Notes: generated from the sequence alone by a model not told the origin. Counted from the stretch's first letter, positions 35,851 through 43,726 are shown. The stretch is 48,498 nucleotides of DNA from an uncultured Pseudomonas sp. (GCF_946885885.1 NZ_CAMPHN010000017.1:1-48498); one strand, 5' to 3'. Program-made: numbers and translations.

Positions 35851-36828
35851 TCACTCCTGGGTCGGCTCGGCCATGGCCACTATGACTTTGCGCGCGCCCT
35901 TGAAACTGGCGCGGCCGTGGGCCACCAGCATGTTGTCGAGCATCAGCACATCGCCCTGCTGCCAGGGGAAACGCAGCGTGCAGTCGTCCAGCACGCCGCG
36001 GATTTCCTCGAGAGCGCTGTCCTCCAGGGGCGAGCCGTCGCCGTAATAAACGTTGCGCGGCAAATCGAGCGGGTCGTCGACCACCGCCAGCAGGCCCTCG
36101 CGCACGGCGGGGGCGAGGTTGGAGACATGGAACAGATGGGCCTGGTTGAACCAGACCATGGCTTGACTGAGTGGATGACGCGCCACCGCCTGGCACACCT
36201 GGCGCGTACGCAGCTCGCCGTCGGCTTTCCATTCGAAATCGATACGGTTGGCACGGCAGAAGCGTTCCACCGTCTGCCGGTCCTCGCTGTTGAACGCTTG
36301 CTGCCAGGGCAGATCGAGGCCGTTGCCGTAGTTGCGCACATACATCAGGCGCTTGTCGGCGAAGCGCTGGCGCAGGGCGGAGTCGAGGCGCTGGTAGATC
36401 AGCCGGCTGTCGGCGATCGGCGTCTCGCCGCCCTCGGCGCTGGGGTGCACGCAGTGGAACCAGATCTTCAACGGCCACTGCAAGGTGTAGGACTGCTCGT
36501 TATGCAGCGGGATGACCTGATGGGCGGGGTATTCGGTGGAGGTGTAGACGCCTTGTTCCACCGCCTTGCGCGGGGTGGAACCGAACTCATAGCGCAGTAG
36601 TTCGTGACCGAAGCCGCGCACCAGTTGCTGAAAGGCCTGTTCGCCCAGTACATCGAAACCACGCAGCAATAAGCCGCCGACTTCCGGCAGGCGAGTGCGC
36701 GCCAGCTCGGACAGGGCCGACAGGCTGGCTGCGTGATCCGCGCCAGGTTGTACCAACAGCGGCAATGACGAATCCGCCAGTAGTGGTTGCACGCTCAGAT
36801 CGTATTCGCGCGCAGCTGTCATTCCCAT
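35851..36828 (-). CDS. Free-standing Fe(II)/2-oxoglutarate beta-hydroxylase (SyrP/TauD-like)
   Basis: A 325-residue dioxygenase, first gene of the leftward NRPS operon. Iron site: IPLHNEQSYT (His-x-Glu) and a distal His in MLVAHGRASFKGARK, with the expected Arg for 2-oxoglutarate. The central LMYVRNYGNGLDLPWQQAF stretch closely resembles the other free-standing enzyme at 17233-18285 (IMYVRNYGDGFGLPWQTVF), more than it does the fused domain. AAAGGGGC precedes the ATG. The Fur box at 36938 lies about 110 bases upstream, so this whole arm should be iron-repressed. Its likely target is carrier-bound Asp, perhaps the first residue on NRPS A; stand-alone aspartyl hydroxylases in siderophore clusters give the L-erythro isomer. 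The assignment rests on gene order only. Confidence 0.9.
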   Translation of the reverse strand: MGMTAAREYDLSVQPLLADSSLPLLVQPGADHAASLSALSELARTRLPEVGGLLLRGFDVLGEQAFQQLVRGFGHELLRYEFGSTPRKAVEQGVYTSTEYPAHQVIPLHNEQSYTLQWPLKIWFHCVHPSAEGGETPIADSRLIYQRLDSALRQRFADKRLMYVRNYGNGLDLPWQQAFNSEDRQTVERFCRANRIDFEWKADGELRTRQVCQAVARHPLSQAMVWFNQAHLFHVSNLAPAVREGLLAVVDDPLDLPRNVYYGDGSPLEDSALEEIRGVLDDCTLRFPWQQGDVLMLDNMLVAHGRASFKGARKVIVAMAEPTQE

Positions 36829-36937
36829 GAATCGCCCCTTTCCATATAGATGTCCGTTGCGTTCGATGCAGGAGGCCAGCCCCTGATCTAAACGTCTTTT
36901 TTGCTGTGGCGGGAGTCTAGCGGAAATATTCGATAAA

Positions 36938-36960
36938 TGTAATGATAGCGATTATCATTT
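36938..36960. promoter_or_regulatory. Fur box in the divergent siderophore promoter
   Basis: The AT-rich gap between the hydroxylase gene and the MbtH gene contains a perfect palindrome aatgata-N5-tatcatt (36941-36959) and matches the Fur consensus at 14 of 19 positions. Placed between divergent operons, one site could repress both the NRPS arm and the accessory arm. Confidence 0.8.
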
Positions 36961-37043
36961 GTATTATCCGTGTTTAGATGCAGACTTACGCAAGGCCTGG
37001 AGCCTTGTTCACCTATCTATGTGTGCTTAGTTGAGGAAGCGAA

Positions 37044-37259
37044 ATGAGCTGGGACAGTCCCGATAGCCGTTTTTTAGTTGTGGTCAATCATGAAGAGCAG
37101 TACTCCATCTGGCCGGACTACAAGGCGTTGCCCGAAGGTTGGCGCGCAGTCGACAAACAGGGCAGCAAGGAAGAGTGCCTGGCCTATATCGAGTCGGTCT
37201 GGACCGATATGCGTCCGCTGAGCTTGCGCCAAGCCTTGCAGGCGCAAGGCCAGGGCTGA
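37044..37259 (+). CDS. MbtH-like NRPS chaperone
   Basis: A 71-residue protein of the MbtH family, which binds adenylation domains and is often needed for their solubility or activity. The diagnostic motif [10 protein letters not shown] is at residues 15-24, followed by LPEGWRAV and the conserved Trp/Asp segment [17 protein letters not shown] lies 6 bases before the ATG. The thioesterase start overlaps its stop (TGATG). It is the first gene of the accessory operon and shares the Fur-box region with the NRPS arm. Confidence 0.95.
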   Translation: MSWDSPDSRFLVVVNHEEQYSIWPDYKALPEGWRAVDKQGSKEECLAYIESVWTDMRPLSLRQALQAQGQG

Positions 37260-38038
37260 TGACAGTGACTGTCAGCCCCTGGTTTTCGGTATTGCCGCAA
37301 GGCAAGACGCCGGCCGCATTGCGTCTGTACTGCTTCCCCTATGCAGGGGCCGGACATACGGTGTTCCAGCATTGGCGGGCGCGGCTGGTCGACGATATCG
37401 AACTGGCCTTGATCAAGCTGCCGGGGCGCGGGGCGCGCTTCTCCGAGCCCCAGGCCGACTCGCTCGATGAGTTGGCCGAGACCTTGGCGCAAGCGATTGC
37501 CGACGCCGCAGAGGGGCCCGAACATTTCGCCTTTTTCGGTCATAGCATGGGCGCTTTGCTGGCTTTCGAGACTGCACGCGCCTTGCAAAAACGCGGACTG
37601 TCGCCCCGCGCACTGCTGGTCTCGGCGCGCACCGCACCGGTTGTCCATGGTTGGCGCGAGCGTCTGTCCGATCTGCCGGATGCGGCCTTCCTCGAGGTCA
37701 TTCGCAGCATGAACGGCCTGCCCCGGGAGGTGCTCGACAATCCGGAGTGGTTGGCGTTGTTCCTGCCGGTCATCCGTGCCGATTTCGCCCTCTGCGAAAA
37801 CTACCGCTATCGCCCAGGGCTGCCGTTGGCTTGCCCGATCCAGGTAGTGGCCGGTCGTGACGATGCCAGCGTACCCCTGAGTTTGCTGGACGGCTGGTCC
37901 GGCGAGACCCTGGCAGGTTGCCAAACCCGGTTGTTTCCGGGCGGGCACTTCTATCTGTTCGAGCACGAGAACGAACTGCTCGAGCTGATGCGACAGCAAC
38001 TCTGCCCACAGTGGAAGAGCCGGCATGCGGCTGTCTGA
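37259..38038 (+). CDS. Type II thioesterase of the NRPS line
   Basis: A 259-residue alpha/beta-hydrolase of the GrsT/PvdG type. The nucleophile motif GHSMG has its serine at residue 96; an Asp in VAGRDDASVP and a His in FPGGHFYLF complete the triad. Such enzymes remove wrong or stalled groups from carrier domains. It may matter more here, because no NRPS in the window has a terminal thioesterase domain and it is the only recognisable hydrolase for release. The start overlaps the MbtH stop, and the end overlaps the next gene by 14 bases. Confidence 0.93.
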   Translation: MTVTVSPWFSVLPQGKTPAALRLYCFPYAGAGHTVFQHWRARLVDDIELALIKLPGRGARFSEPQADSLDELAETLAQAIADAAEGPEHFAFFGHSMGALLAFETARALQKRGLSPRALLVSARTAPVVHGWRERLSDLPDAAFLEVIRSMNGLPREVLDNPEWLALFLPVIRADFALCENYRYRPGLPLACPIQVVAGRDDASVPLSLLDGWSGETLAGCQTRLFPGGHFYLFEHENELLELMRQQLCPQWKSRHAAV

Positions 38039-38759
38039 AGGGGAGGTGCACCTCTGGTCGCTGCCGCTGCAACAGGCAGCCCCCTCCATGGCCGCACTGA
38101 CGGTCGATGAGCGGGCGCGGGCCGAGCGGTTCCGTTGTGCGCAGGCGCGTAGCGCCTTTATCCAGACCCGTATGGCCCTGCGCCAGGTGCTGGGGCACTA
38201 CCTCGATCTACCTCCCGATGCCGTCGCCCTGAGCAGCGGGGCTTGGGGCAAACCTCAGCTCGGCGCCGGGATGGGCGATCTGCAATTCAATGTCAGTCAT
38301 AGCGGCCAGTTGGCCTTGATCGCCTTATCCCACACCGCCGTCGGCGTGGACCTGGAGTGGCAGCCAGCCGATCTCGACTGGCGCGAGCTGCTGCCGGTCT
38401 GTTGCCATCCTGCCGAGCAGGCCGATTTTCAGGGCGTTGCAGATGCAGAGGGGCGTGCTCGACTACTGCGCTTGTGGAGCGCCAAGGAGGCTTATCTCAA
38501 AGGCCGCGGCGAAGGCCTGGTTTTACCGCTCGCGGCTGTTCGGCTGCATACCAGCGCCGCTGGTTGGCAGCCCAGTATCGAAACCCCCTGGGACGATGGC
38601 CGGACCTGGTGGCTGCATGCGTTGCAGCTACCGGCGGATTACGTCGGCTGCCTGGCCACGCCGTTGCCGTCCCCGCTGATCCGTTTTCAATCCTTGGCCG
38701 AGTCGCCGAGCAGTGCTCTGGCCGAGCGCCCGTTTGCCCAGACGTTTTGTCACCCCTAA
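38025..38759 (+). CDS. 4'-phosphopantetheinyl transferase, Sfp type
   Basis: A 244-residue enzyme that adds the phosphopantetheine arm to carrier-domain serines, activating the NRPSs. Family motifs are in order: WGKPQL, FNVSHSG, VGVDLE (Asp109 and Glu111, magnesium ligands) and WSAKEAYLKGRGEG (Glu155). It overlaps the thioesterase gene by 14 bases. A dedicated Sfp-type enzyme inside the cluster suggests the locus carries most of what it needs for activity. Confidence 0.94.
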   Translation: MRLSEGEVHLWSLPLQQAAPSMAALTVDERARAERFRCAQARSAFIQTRMALRQVLGHYLDLPPDAVALSSGAWGKPQLGAGMGDLQFNVSHSGQLALIALSHTAVGVDLEWQPADLDWRELLPVCCHPAEQADFQGVADAEGRARLLRLWSAKEAYLKGRGEGLVLPLAAVRLHTSAAGWQPSIETPWDDGRTWWLHALQLPADYVGCLATPLPSPLIRFQSLAESPSSALAERPFAQTFCHP

Positions 38760-38772
38760 GGGAGAACTCTTC

Positions 38773-40200
38773 ATGGAATCTATACAGAGCCTGCACCCGT
38801 CCAGCGCCACCTTCACCCTCGAACAGTTTCGCCAGCAAGGCCCGCGCGAGCTGAACGCCAATCCCTATTTGCAGCGTCAGGCAGCCCGCGAATCCAACGC
38901 GCGCTCCTACCCGCGGCGTATCCCCTTGGCGTTGCAGGAAGCGCACGGGATCTATGTGCGCGACACTCAGGGGCAGCTGTTCATGGATTGTCTGGCCGGC
39001 GCCGGCACCCTGGCGCTCGGCCACAACCACCCGGTGGCCATCGCCGCCATGCGCCAGACCCTGGACGCGGGTTTGCCCCTGCATACCCTGGACCTGACCA
39101 CGCCGGTCAAGGACCGCTTCGTCGAAGAGCTGTTCGCCGCACTACCCGAAGCCTTCGCCCGTCACGCGCGCATCCAGTTCTGCGGCCCGACCGGCGCTGA
39201 TGGCATCGAAGCGGCACTGAAGCTGGCGCGCATCGCCACCGGGCGTAAGCCCATCTTGTCCTTCTCCGGCGGCTACCACGGTATGACCCACGGCGCGCTG
39301 AGCCTGATGGGTAACCTGGGGCCGAAGCTGGCGCTGGGCGCGGCCATGTCCGAGGTGCAGTTCCTGCCGTATCCCTACGACTATCGCTGCCCCTTCGGCA
39401 TCGGTGGCGAAGCCGGCATCGATGCTGGGCTGCACTATATCGAGCAACTGCTCAGCGACCCCGAGTCCGGGGTGTTGCCGCCGGCCGCCGTAGTCGTGGA
39501 GGTAGTGCAGGGCGAGGGCGGGGTGATCCCGGCGCCGGTGCGTTGGTTGCAGGGGCTGCGCCAACTGACCCGTAAACATGGCGTGGCATTGATCATCGAC
39601 GAAGTGCAGACCGGTCTGGGCCGCACCGGTCGGCTGTTCGCCTTCGAGCATGCCGATATCGAGCCGGACATCCTGGTGCTGTCCAAGGCCATCGGCGGCG
39701 GGCTGCCGCTCTCCGTGCTGGTTTATCGCGACGAACTGGACACCTGGAAACCCGGCGCCCACGCCGGCACCTTCCGCGGCAATCAGATGGCCATGGCGGC
39801 CGGCGCGGCAACCCTGCGGCACATTCTCAGCGAGAACTTGCCGGCGCATGCCGCCAGCATGGGCGAGCGCCTGATGAACCGGCTGCGCGGACTGCAGCAC
39901 GATTACCCGTGCCTCGGCGATGTCCGTGGCCGCGGCTTGATGGTCGGTGTGGAAATAGTCGGTGGCGCCGATGGCAGCCGCGTACCGCCGGCCGACTCGG
40001 CACTGGCCAAGGCCATCCAACAGCATTGCCTGCGCTTGGGCATCATCCTGGAACTGGGCGGGCGCCATGGTGCCGTAGTGCGCTTCCTGCCGCCGCTGCT
40101 GATCCAGCCCGAAGAAATCGACCTGTTGGCGGAGCGCTTCCAATTGGCCCTGGACCAGGCTTTGGATAGCTCGACGAACAGGGCGCTGCATATCGCTTAG
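38773..40200 (+). CDS. dat: Diaminobutyrate-2-oxoglutarate aminotransferase (PvdH/Dat-like)
   Basis: A 475-residue class III PLP aminotransferase that makes L-2,4-diaminobutyrate from aspartate semialdehyde. Features: the SGGYHGMTHGALSLMGN cofactor region, LIIDEVQTGLGRTG with the PLP-binding Asp, and the Schiff-base lysine 305 in LSKAIGGGLP. A GGGAG site lies 8 bases before the ATG, which is 13 bases after the PPTase stop. The gene supplies the building block predicted for adenylation domain 2 of NRPS A. It is the last gene of the accessory operon and the right edge of the siderophore locus. Confidence 0.93.
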   Translation: MESIQSLHPSSATFTLEQFRQQGPRELNANPYLQRQAARESNARSYPRRIPLALQEAHGIYVRDTQGQLFMDCLAGAGTLALGHNHPVAIAAMRQTLDAGLPLHTLDLTTPVKDRFVEELFAALPEAFARHARIQFCGPTGADGIEAALKLARIATGRKPILSFSGGYHGMTHGALSLMGNLGPKLALGAAMSEVQFLPYPYDYRCPFGIGGEAGIDAGLHYIEQLLSDPESGVLPPAAVVVEVVQGEGGVIPAPVRWLQGLRQLTRKHGVALIIDEVQTGLGRTGRLFAFEHADIEPDILVLSKAIGGGLPLSVLVYRDELDTWKPGAHAGTFRGNQMAMAAGAATLRHILSENLPAHAASMGERLMNRLRGLQHDYPCLGDVRGRGLMVGVEIVGGADGSRVPPADSALAKAIQQHCLRLGIILELGGRHGAVVRFLPPLLIQPEEIDLLAERFQLALDQALDSSTNRALHIA

Positions 40201-40660
40201 CGCATTCGCGCCGGCAACTCGCATGGGCTGCCGTTACGCTTGCTCCGCCGTCTCCAGGTGACTGGAAAATAGAGTATGGAAAAGTATGATCGCCGTTGGT
40301 TGCACGATCATGGTGACTTTCATAAAAAGAAGGATTTCAGCCGTTCTGGGGTAGGGCGGAAACATGCGCAGAGTAGGGTTATACGTAATTTGATATAGGG
40401 GAAAACTTACTCGTTTAAAAGTTACTAATATTCAGTGGTCGTAATATGTCCAATTGGTCGCGAATATGAACTTCTAGTTGTTTTATATGCGAACTAAGCA
40501 TATGAACGGCATCACAAAACCAAACGCTGTCGTGACGCACTCCTGCTGCTGGAACGGTTCTGTTGACGGAGCTTTCCGGGTTCAGCAGGGTAGTGCTTAT
40601 GTATCGAACTGTTTCAGATCAACTACGGCGTGCTGTGATTTGTGAGTGGCAGGAGTGCGT
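40201..40660. other. AT-richer spacer between siderophore and type III loci
   Basis: About 460 bases without a credible gene. From roughly 40260 the base composition drops well below the flanking genes. A small inverted repeat atatgc / gcatat (40485-40490, 40498-40503) is present. This stretch must hold the hrpS promoter, but I cannot point to a confident sigma-70, sigma-54 or Hrp box. AGGAG at 40651-40655 is the hrpS ribosome site. Confidence 0.55.
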
Positions 40661-41647
40661 ATGAGTGAGTGGATGAGAGGGGCGGAAGCTGCCTCGGGAT
40701 CGCTGGAACATGACCAGGAATACTCGAGCGGCCAAGTGCCGAACGGCTATCAATGTGGCTTGGATTTATTCGGGTCACTGGAGCCGTTCATCCGGACCGC
40801 CGCGCCGTTGCGAATCGATATGGTGTTGGTCGGCGAAACCGGCACCGGCAAGGACACCCTGGCCCGCCGCATCCACGAGCTGTCGGGCTGCACAGGGCGG
40901 TTGATCGCAGTCAACTGCGCGGCCGTACCCGATTCGCTGGCGGAAAGCGAGTTGTTCGGTGTCATGCCGGGAGCCTATACCAGCGCCACCAAGGCGCGAG
41001 CCGGTTACATCGAAGCATCCGACAAAGGGACGCTCTATCTCGACGAAGTGGACAGTATGCCGCTGTCGCTGCAAGCCAAGCTCCTGCGGGTAATCGAAGG
41101 GCGAGGGGTCGAACGCCTGGGGTCGACCGAATTCCTGCCGCTGGACCTGCGAATCATCGCCGCTACGCAAACGCCCCTGGAAGAGTTGGTGGAACAAGGC
41201 AAGTTCCGCCGCGATCTGTTCTTTCGCTTGAATGTGGTGAAGATGCAGTTGCCGTCGTTGCGTTCCCGCCCCCAACTGATCGCACCGCTTTTCCGGCAGT
41301 TCACCCTCGATGCGGCCAGACGGATGAAGATGAAGGTCCCTGAGGACAGCGGTGTCTACATGGGCGAACTGCTGAGTTACTCCTGGCCGGGCAATGTCCG
41401 CGAACTGCGGGCGGCGGCGGAGCGCTTCGTACTCGGTCTGCCGCCATTGGGTGAGATCAGGAAGGACCGCATGCTGCTCAAGGATCAATTGCGGTTGGTC
41501 GAGAGAATTCTGATCCAGGATTGCCTGAAGCGTCACGATAAATGCATCGACTCGATGATCGACGAACTGGGTATTCCTAAAAGAACGCTGTATCACCGGA
41601 TGAAAATGTTGAATATCCAGGATGGCAATGGAACCTTTTTTAGCTAG
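40661..41647 (+). CDS. hrpS: HrpS-type sigma-54 enhancer-binding activator of T3SS genes
   Basis: A 328-residue AAA+ activator without a receiver domain, as in HrpR/HrpS, which act with sigma-54 RNA polymerase to switch on hrpL. Walker A GETGTGKDT from residue 58, the sigma-54-contact loop GAYTSA at 104-109 (usual form GAFTGA), Walker B LYLDEVDS at 125-132, an R-finger region (FRRDLFFRLNV), WPGNVREL, and a C-terminal helix-turn-helix (DELGIPKRTLYHRMKML). The start at 40661 sits 5 bases after AGGAG; an in-frame GTG at 40646 is less likely. Only one such gene is seen, whereas P. syringae has the hrpR-hrpS pair. HrpV, its expected inhibitor, and HrpG, the anti-inhibitor, are encoded downstream. 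A Hrp box for hrpA overlaps its 3' end. Confidence 0.92.
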   Translation: MSEWMRGAEAASGSLEHDQEYSSGQVPNGYQCGLDLFGSLEPFIRTAAPLRIDMVLVGETGTGKDTLARRIHELSGCTGRLIAVNCAAVPDSLAESELFGVMPGAYTSATKARAGYIEASDKGTLYLDEVDSMPLSLQAKLLRVIEGRGVERLGSTEFLPLDLRIIAATQTPLEELVEQGKFRRDLFFRLNVVKMQLPSLRSRPQLIAPLFRQFTLDAARRMKMKVPEDSGVYMGELLSYSWPGNVRELRAAAERFVLGLPPLGEIRKDRMLLKDQLRLVERILIQDCLKRHDKCIDSMIDELGIPKRTLYHRMKMLNIQDGNGTFFS

Positions 41648-41657
41648 CCGCCACTCA
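41630..41657 (+). promoter_or_regulatory. Hrp box (HrpL promoter) for hrpA
   Basis: GGAACC (41630-41635), a 15-base spacer and CCACTCA (41651-41657) match the HrpL consensus GGAACC-N15/16-CCACNNA exactly. The box overlaps the last codons and stop of hrpS and lies 53 bases before hrpA. Confidence 0.92.
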
Positions 41658-41710
41658 TTATTCGAACATCAAACATGATGTTTAAACTTCTAACACAGCG
41701 GAGAAGAATC

Positions 41711-41929
41711 ATGGCCGGTAACTCTATTGCTAACAACCTGAACAACCTGTTTGTCAACCAGGGCAACCAGACTGCTCTGAACGCGGGGCAAAACCTCGTG
41801 GATATGGGTAACTTCACCCGTGAATCGCAGGACGCTCAGAACAAGAACGCGATGTCTTCCGTCGCAACGGAGAACACCAAGACCGCATTGAACGCCCAGA
41901 TCAACGGCGCTAAAGGCGTGCAGTACTGA
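41711..41929 (+). CDS. hrpA: HrpA-like type III pilus subunit
   Basis: A 72-residue, Asn/Gln/Ala-rich protein with no Cys, Trp or Pro, predicted mostly helical in its C-terminal half (MSSVATENTKTALNAQINGAKGVQY). Its position after hrpS and a perfect Hrp box identifies it as the Hrp pilin, although it is shorter than the roughly 110-residue P. syringae HrpA. GGAGAAG precedes the ATG at 41711, preferred over the in-frame ATG at 41675. A hairpin just after the stop may keep its mRNA more abundant than the downstream genes. Confidence 0.8.
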   Translation: MAGNSIANNLNNLFVNQGNQTALNAGQNLVDMGNFTRESQDAQNKNAMSSVATENTKTALNAQINGAKGVQY

Positions 41930-41936
41930 TTGGCGA

Positions 41937-41965
41937 TGCGGCCCTGCTCGATGAGTGGGGCTGCA
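41937..41965 (+). terminator. Possible attenuating hairpin after hrpA
   Basis: A 9-bp stem (tgcggccct / ggggctgca, two G-U pairs in RNA) with an 11-base loop begins 8 bases after the hrpA stop. There is no clear T tract, so it may protect or attenuate the message rather than fully terminate it. Confidence 0.45.
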
Positions 41966-42190
41966 ATTCCTCCCATGGCGATGCGATGGATCGCTATCGC
42001 TTGCTGTTTTCTTCTTGTTTGCCGGCTGCTGGGCGAATCAAGGAGGTTCTTTTCCCATTTCTATTTTTATTACCCGGCTCTATGTTTCCCTTTGCTTTCG
42101 GCGTGCTCGTTGGGCGGGGCTTTCCGGATTTATTTTTTTCAGTACTGCAGGCATCCATTTTGTAGGTATCTATCGCTCGCGCCTAATGTG

Positions 42191-42218
42191 GGAACTTGGC
42201 GGAATGCATTTCCACTCA
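42191..42218 (+). promoter_or_regulatory. Hrp box for the second small gene and hrpB operon
   Basis: GGAACT (42191-42196), a 15-base spacer and CCACTCA (42212-42218): one mismatch from the HrpL consensus. It lies 40 bases before the gene at 42259 and gives the hrpB-hrpE genes a promoter separate from that of hrpA. Confidence 0.85.
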
Positions 42219-42258
42219 ATAATCGGCCGTCTTCATTCACATTTTTTCGGAGGTTTAC

Positions 42259-42477
42259 ATGAGCATTAGCAGACCGGCTTTCGATGTATTGGATGTGATC
42301 AACAAAGAAGCCGAATTACAACTCAGCCATACGAAGAAGAGTATGCAGACTTCTGCCGAAGCCTTCCGGTTGATGCTGCGTGCGAGCGAGAAGAATGCGG
42401 CGGGTTCGATCATTCAGGACCAGCAGATCAAGTTCCAGAGCAAGGTCATCGAAGGGACGCGCGATATCCAGTTCTGA
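42259..42477 (+). CDS. Unrecognised 72-residue T3SS protein, possible HrpA paralogue
   Basis: A small, largely helical protein, strongly supported as a gene by GGAGG 5 bases before the ATG and its own Hrp box. I do not recognise it directly. It has exactly the same length as hrpA, and an ungapped alignment matches K45-N46-A47, S50, I64, G66 and Q71, with K/R68, V/I70 and a final Y/F72 conserved in type; overall identity is only 11 of 72. It could therefore be a diverged second pilin or needle-like subunit. The hrpZ harpin sits here in P. syringae, but this protein is far shorter and not glycine-rich. hrpB follows 53 bases later. Confidence 0.75.
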   Translation: MSISRPAFDVLDVINKEAELQLSHTKKSMQTSAEAFRLMLRASEKNAAGSIIQDQQIKFQSKVIEGTRDIQF

Positions 42478-42530
42478 ATGAACGGCATAAGCGTTTTCAC
42501 GATGGTTTTTTACCAATGACGAGGTGACCG

Positions 42531-42899
42531 ATGAAGATCGAAAGTACAAGTGGCGTCACATCCGGGCGGGGGCTCGGCATAGAGACCTTGACGGAAAAAT
42601 TATCCGATCCGGCCAGTTCGGACGTTTCCTGGTTCAGCGCCGCCATGCAGGAAGGTGCGGGGCAGGCGCCGCTGGCGTCCGGTGGTGCGGTGCGCCCCTT
42701 GGGCGAGCTGTTCCAAAACTTACAAGACAACTCCGACAAGGTCGGTCGTGGGCTGAAAAAGGCATCTGCTTCCGCGGACCCCATGAACATCCGCAAGGCA
42801 AGCAAATCCTTGTCCGAGTTCTATCTGGAAAGCCTGTTGTCCGCCAAGCTGGTCGGCAAGGCGGCCCAGGGTTTGGAAAAGCTCACCAACCTTCAGTAG
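42531..42899 (+). CDS. hrpB: HrpB, type III inner rod protein (SctI)
   Basis: A 122-residue protein that matches the inner-rod family in size, position and its characteristic C-terminal helix, SAKLVGKAAQGLEKLTNLQ. The N-terminal half is Ser/Gly-rich and probably unfolded, as usual for secreted early substrates. GAGGTG lies 4 bases before the ATG. hrcJ starts 11 bases after the stop. Confidence 0.88.
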   Translation: MKIESTSGVTSGRGLGIETLTEKLSDPASSDVSWFSAAMQEGAGQAPLASGGAVRPLGELFQNLQDNSDKVGRGLKKASASADPMNIRKASKSLSEFYLESLLSAKLVGKAAQGLEKLTNLQ

Positions 42900-42910
42900 C
42901 GGTCTTTCCT

Positions 42911-43717
42911 ATGTCTATGCGCCTGCCCATACGTTCGAATTGCCTCAAGCTGATTGGCCTTCTGCTATGCACGATGTTGTCCGCCTGTGGCGAGCGTATC
43001 GAGCTGCATAGCCAGTTGACCGAGCAGGATGCCAATGAGGTGATCGCTGAGCTGGCCGACAAGCATGTCGCCGCGGAAAAGCGCCTCGGCAAGGACAGCG
43101 TGTCGGTGCTGGTCGACACGGCTGACATCAAGCGCGCCGTGCATATTCTGGCGGCGGCGGGCCTGCCGAAGCGTTCGAGAAACAGCCTGGGGGAGATTTT
43201 CCAGAAGGACGGCGTCATTTCGACGCCCCTGGAGGAGCGGGCGCGCTACATCTACGCGCTTTCCCAGGAACTGGAAGCGACGCTGTCGCAGATCGACGGC
43301 GTGGTGGTCGCCCGCGTGCATGTCGTGCTGCCCGAGCGTATCGCGCCGGGAGAGCCGGTGCAGCCCGCCTCGGCCGCCGTGTTCGTCAAGTACCGAACGG
43401 ACCTCGACCCGGACAGCGTGCAGTCGCGTATCCGCAAACTGGTGGCCAGCAGCATCCCCGGATTGTCCGGCAAGGAGGAGCAGAAGCTGGCGATCGTCTT
43501 CGTCCCCGCCGAGACCTACCGCGAAGTACCCCGGCTGGTGCGTATCGGCCCCTATATGGTGGCGCAGGAGCGCATCGAGTTGCTGCAACTGGTGTTGATC
43601 GTCGGTTTGCTGGGGGGCGTGCTGGTTCTGCTGGTCCTGTTGGCGGTCAAGCCGGCCTGGCGCAATGCGCTACTGGCCCGGATAAGCCCGGCCAAATCGT
43701 CCGCCAAGCCGGCTTGA
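42911..43717 (+). CDS. hrcJ: HrcJ, type III inner-membrane ring lipoprotein (SctJ)
   Basis: A 268-residue lipoprotein of the YscJ/PrgK family that forms the periplasmic ring of the secretion base. A signal sequence ends in the lipobox LSAC with the modified Cys at residue 26. The family pattern follows (LTEQDANEVIAEL; IYALSQELEATLSQIDGVVVARVHVVLP; ASAAVFVKYR), and a membrane helix lies at about 222-248 before a basic tail. The start at 42911 directly precedes the signal sequence; the upstream open frame is a shadow of hrpB. Confidence 0.95.
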   Translation: MSMRLPIRSNCLKLIGLLLCTMLSACGERIELHSQLTEQDANEVIAELADKHVAAEKRLGKDSVSVLVDTADIKRAVHILAAAGLPKRSRNSLGEIFQKDGVISTPLEERARYIYALSQELEATLSQIDGVVVARVHVVLPERIAPGEPVQPASAAVFVKYRTDLDPDSVQSRIRKLVASSIPGLSGKEEQKLAIVFVPAETYREVPRLVRIGPYMVAQERIELLQLVLIVGLLGGVLVLLVLLAVKPAWRNALLARISPAKSSAKPA

Positions 43718-43726
43718 GGGTAGAAC

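Larger units (their letters stand above)
41930..42258. other. AT-rich gap between hrpA and the second small gene
   Basis: This 329-base stretch holds a hairpin directly after hrpA (41937-41965), a T-rich low-GC middle section, a second Hrp box (42191-42218) and the ribosome site of the next gene. Two overlapping open frames of about 105 residues cross it, but they lack ribosome sites and have low-complexity Phe/Cys-rich products, so I do not call a gene. Confidence 0.6.

Noticed and set aside
35843..36478. N-terminal extension of NRPS A to 36478
   Set aside because: It overlaps the hydroxylase gene in another frame, is Arg/Pro-rich noise, and a good AGGAG-ATG start exists at 35842.
500..40200. 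Pyoverdine cluster
   Set aside because: No chromophore-forming synthetase, ornithine hydroxylase/formylase, PvdS sigma factor or periplasmic maturation enzymes are present. The codes and hydroxylases fit an OH-Asp/OH-His siderophore better.
41930..42269. Two overlapping open frames of 104-110 residues between hrpA and the next gene
   Set aside because: They contain a hairpin and a Hrp box, lack ribosome sites and have Phe/Cys-rich, unlikely products.
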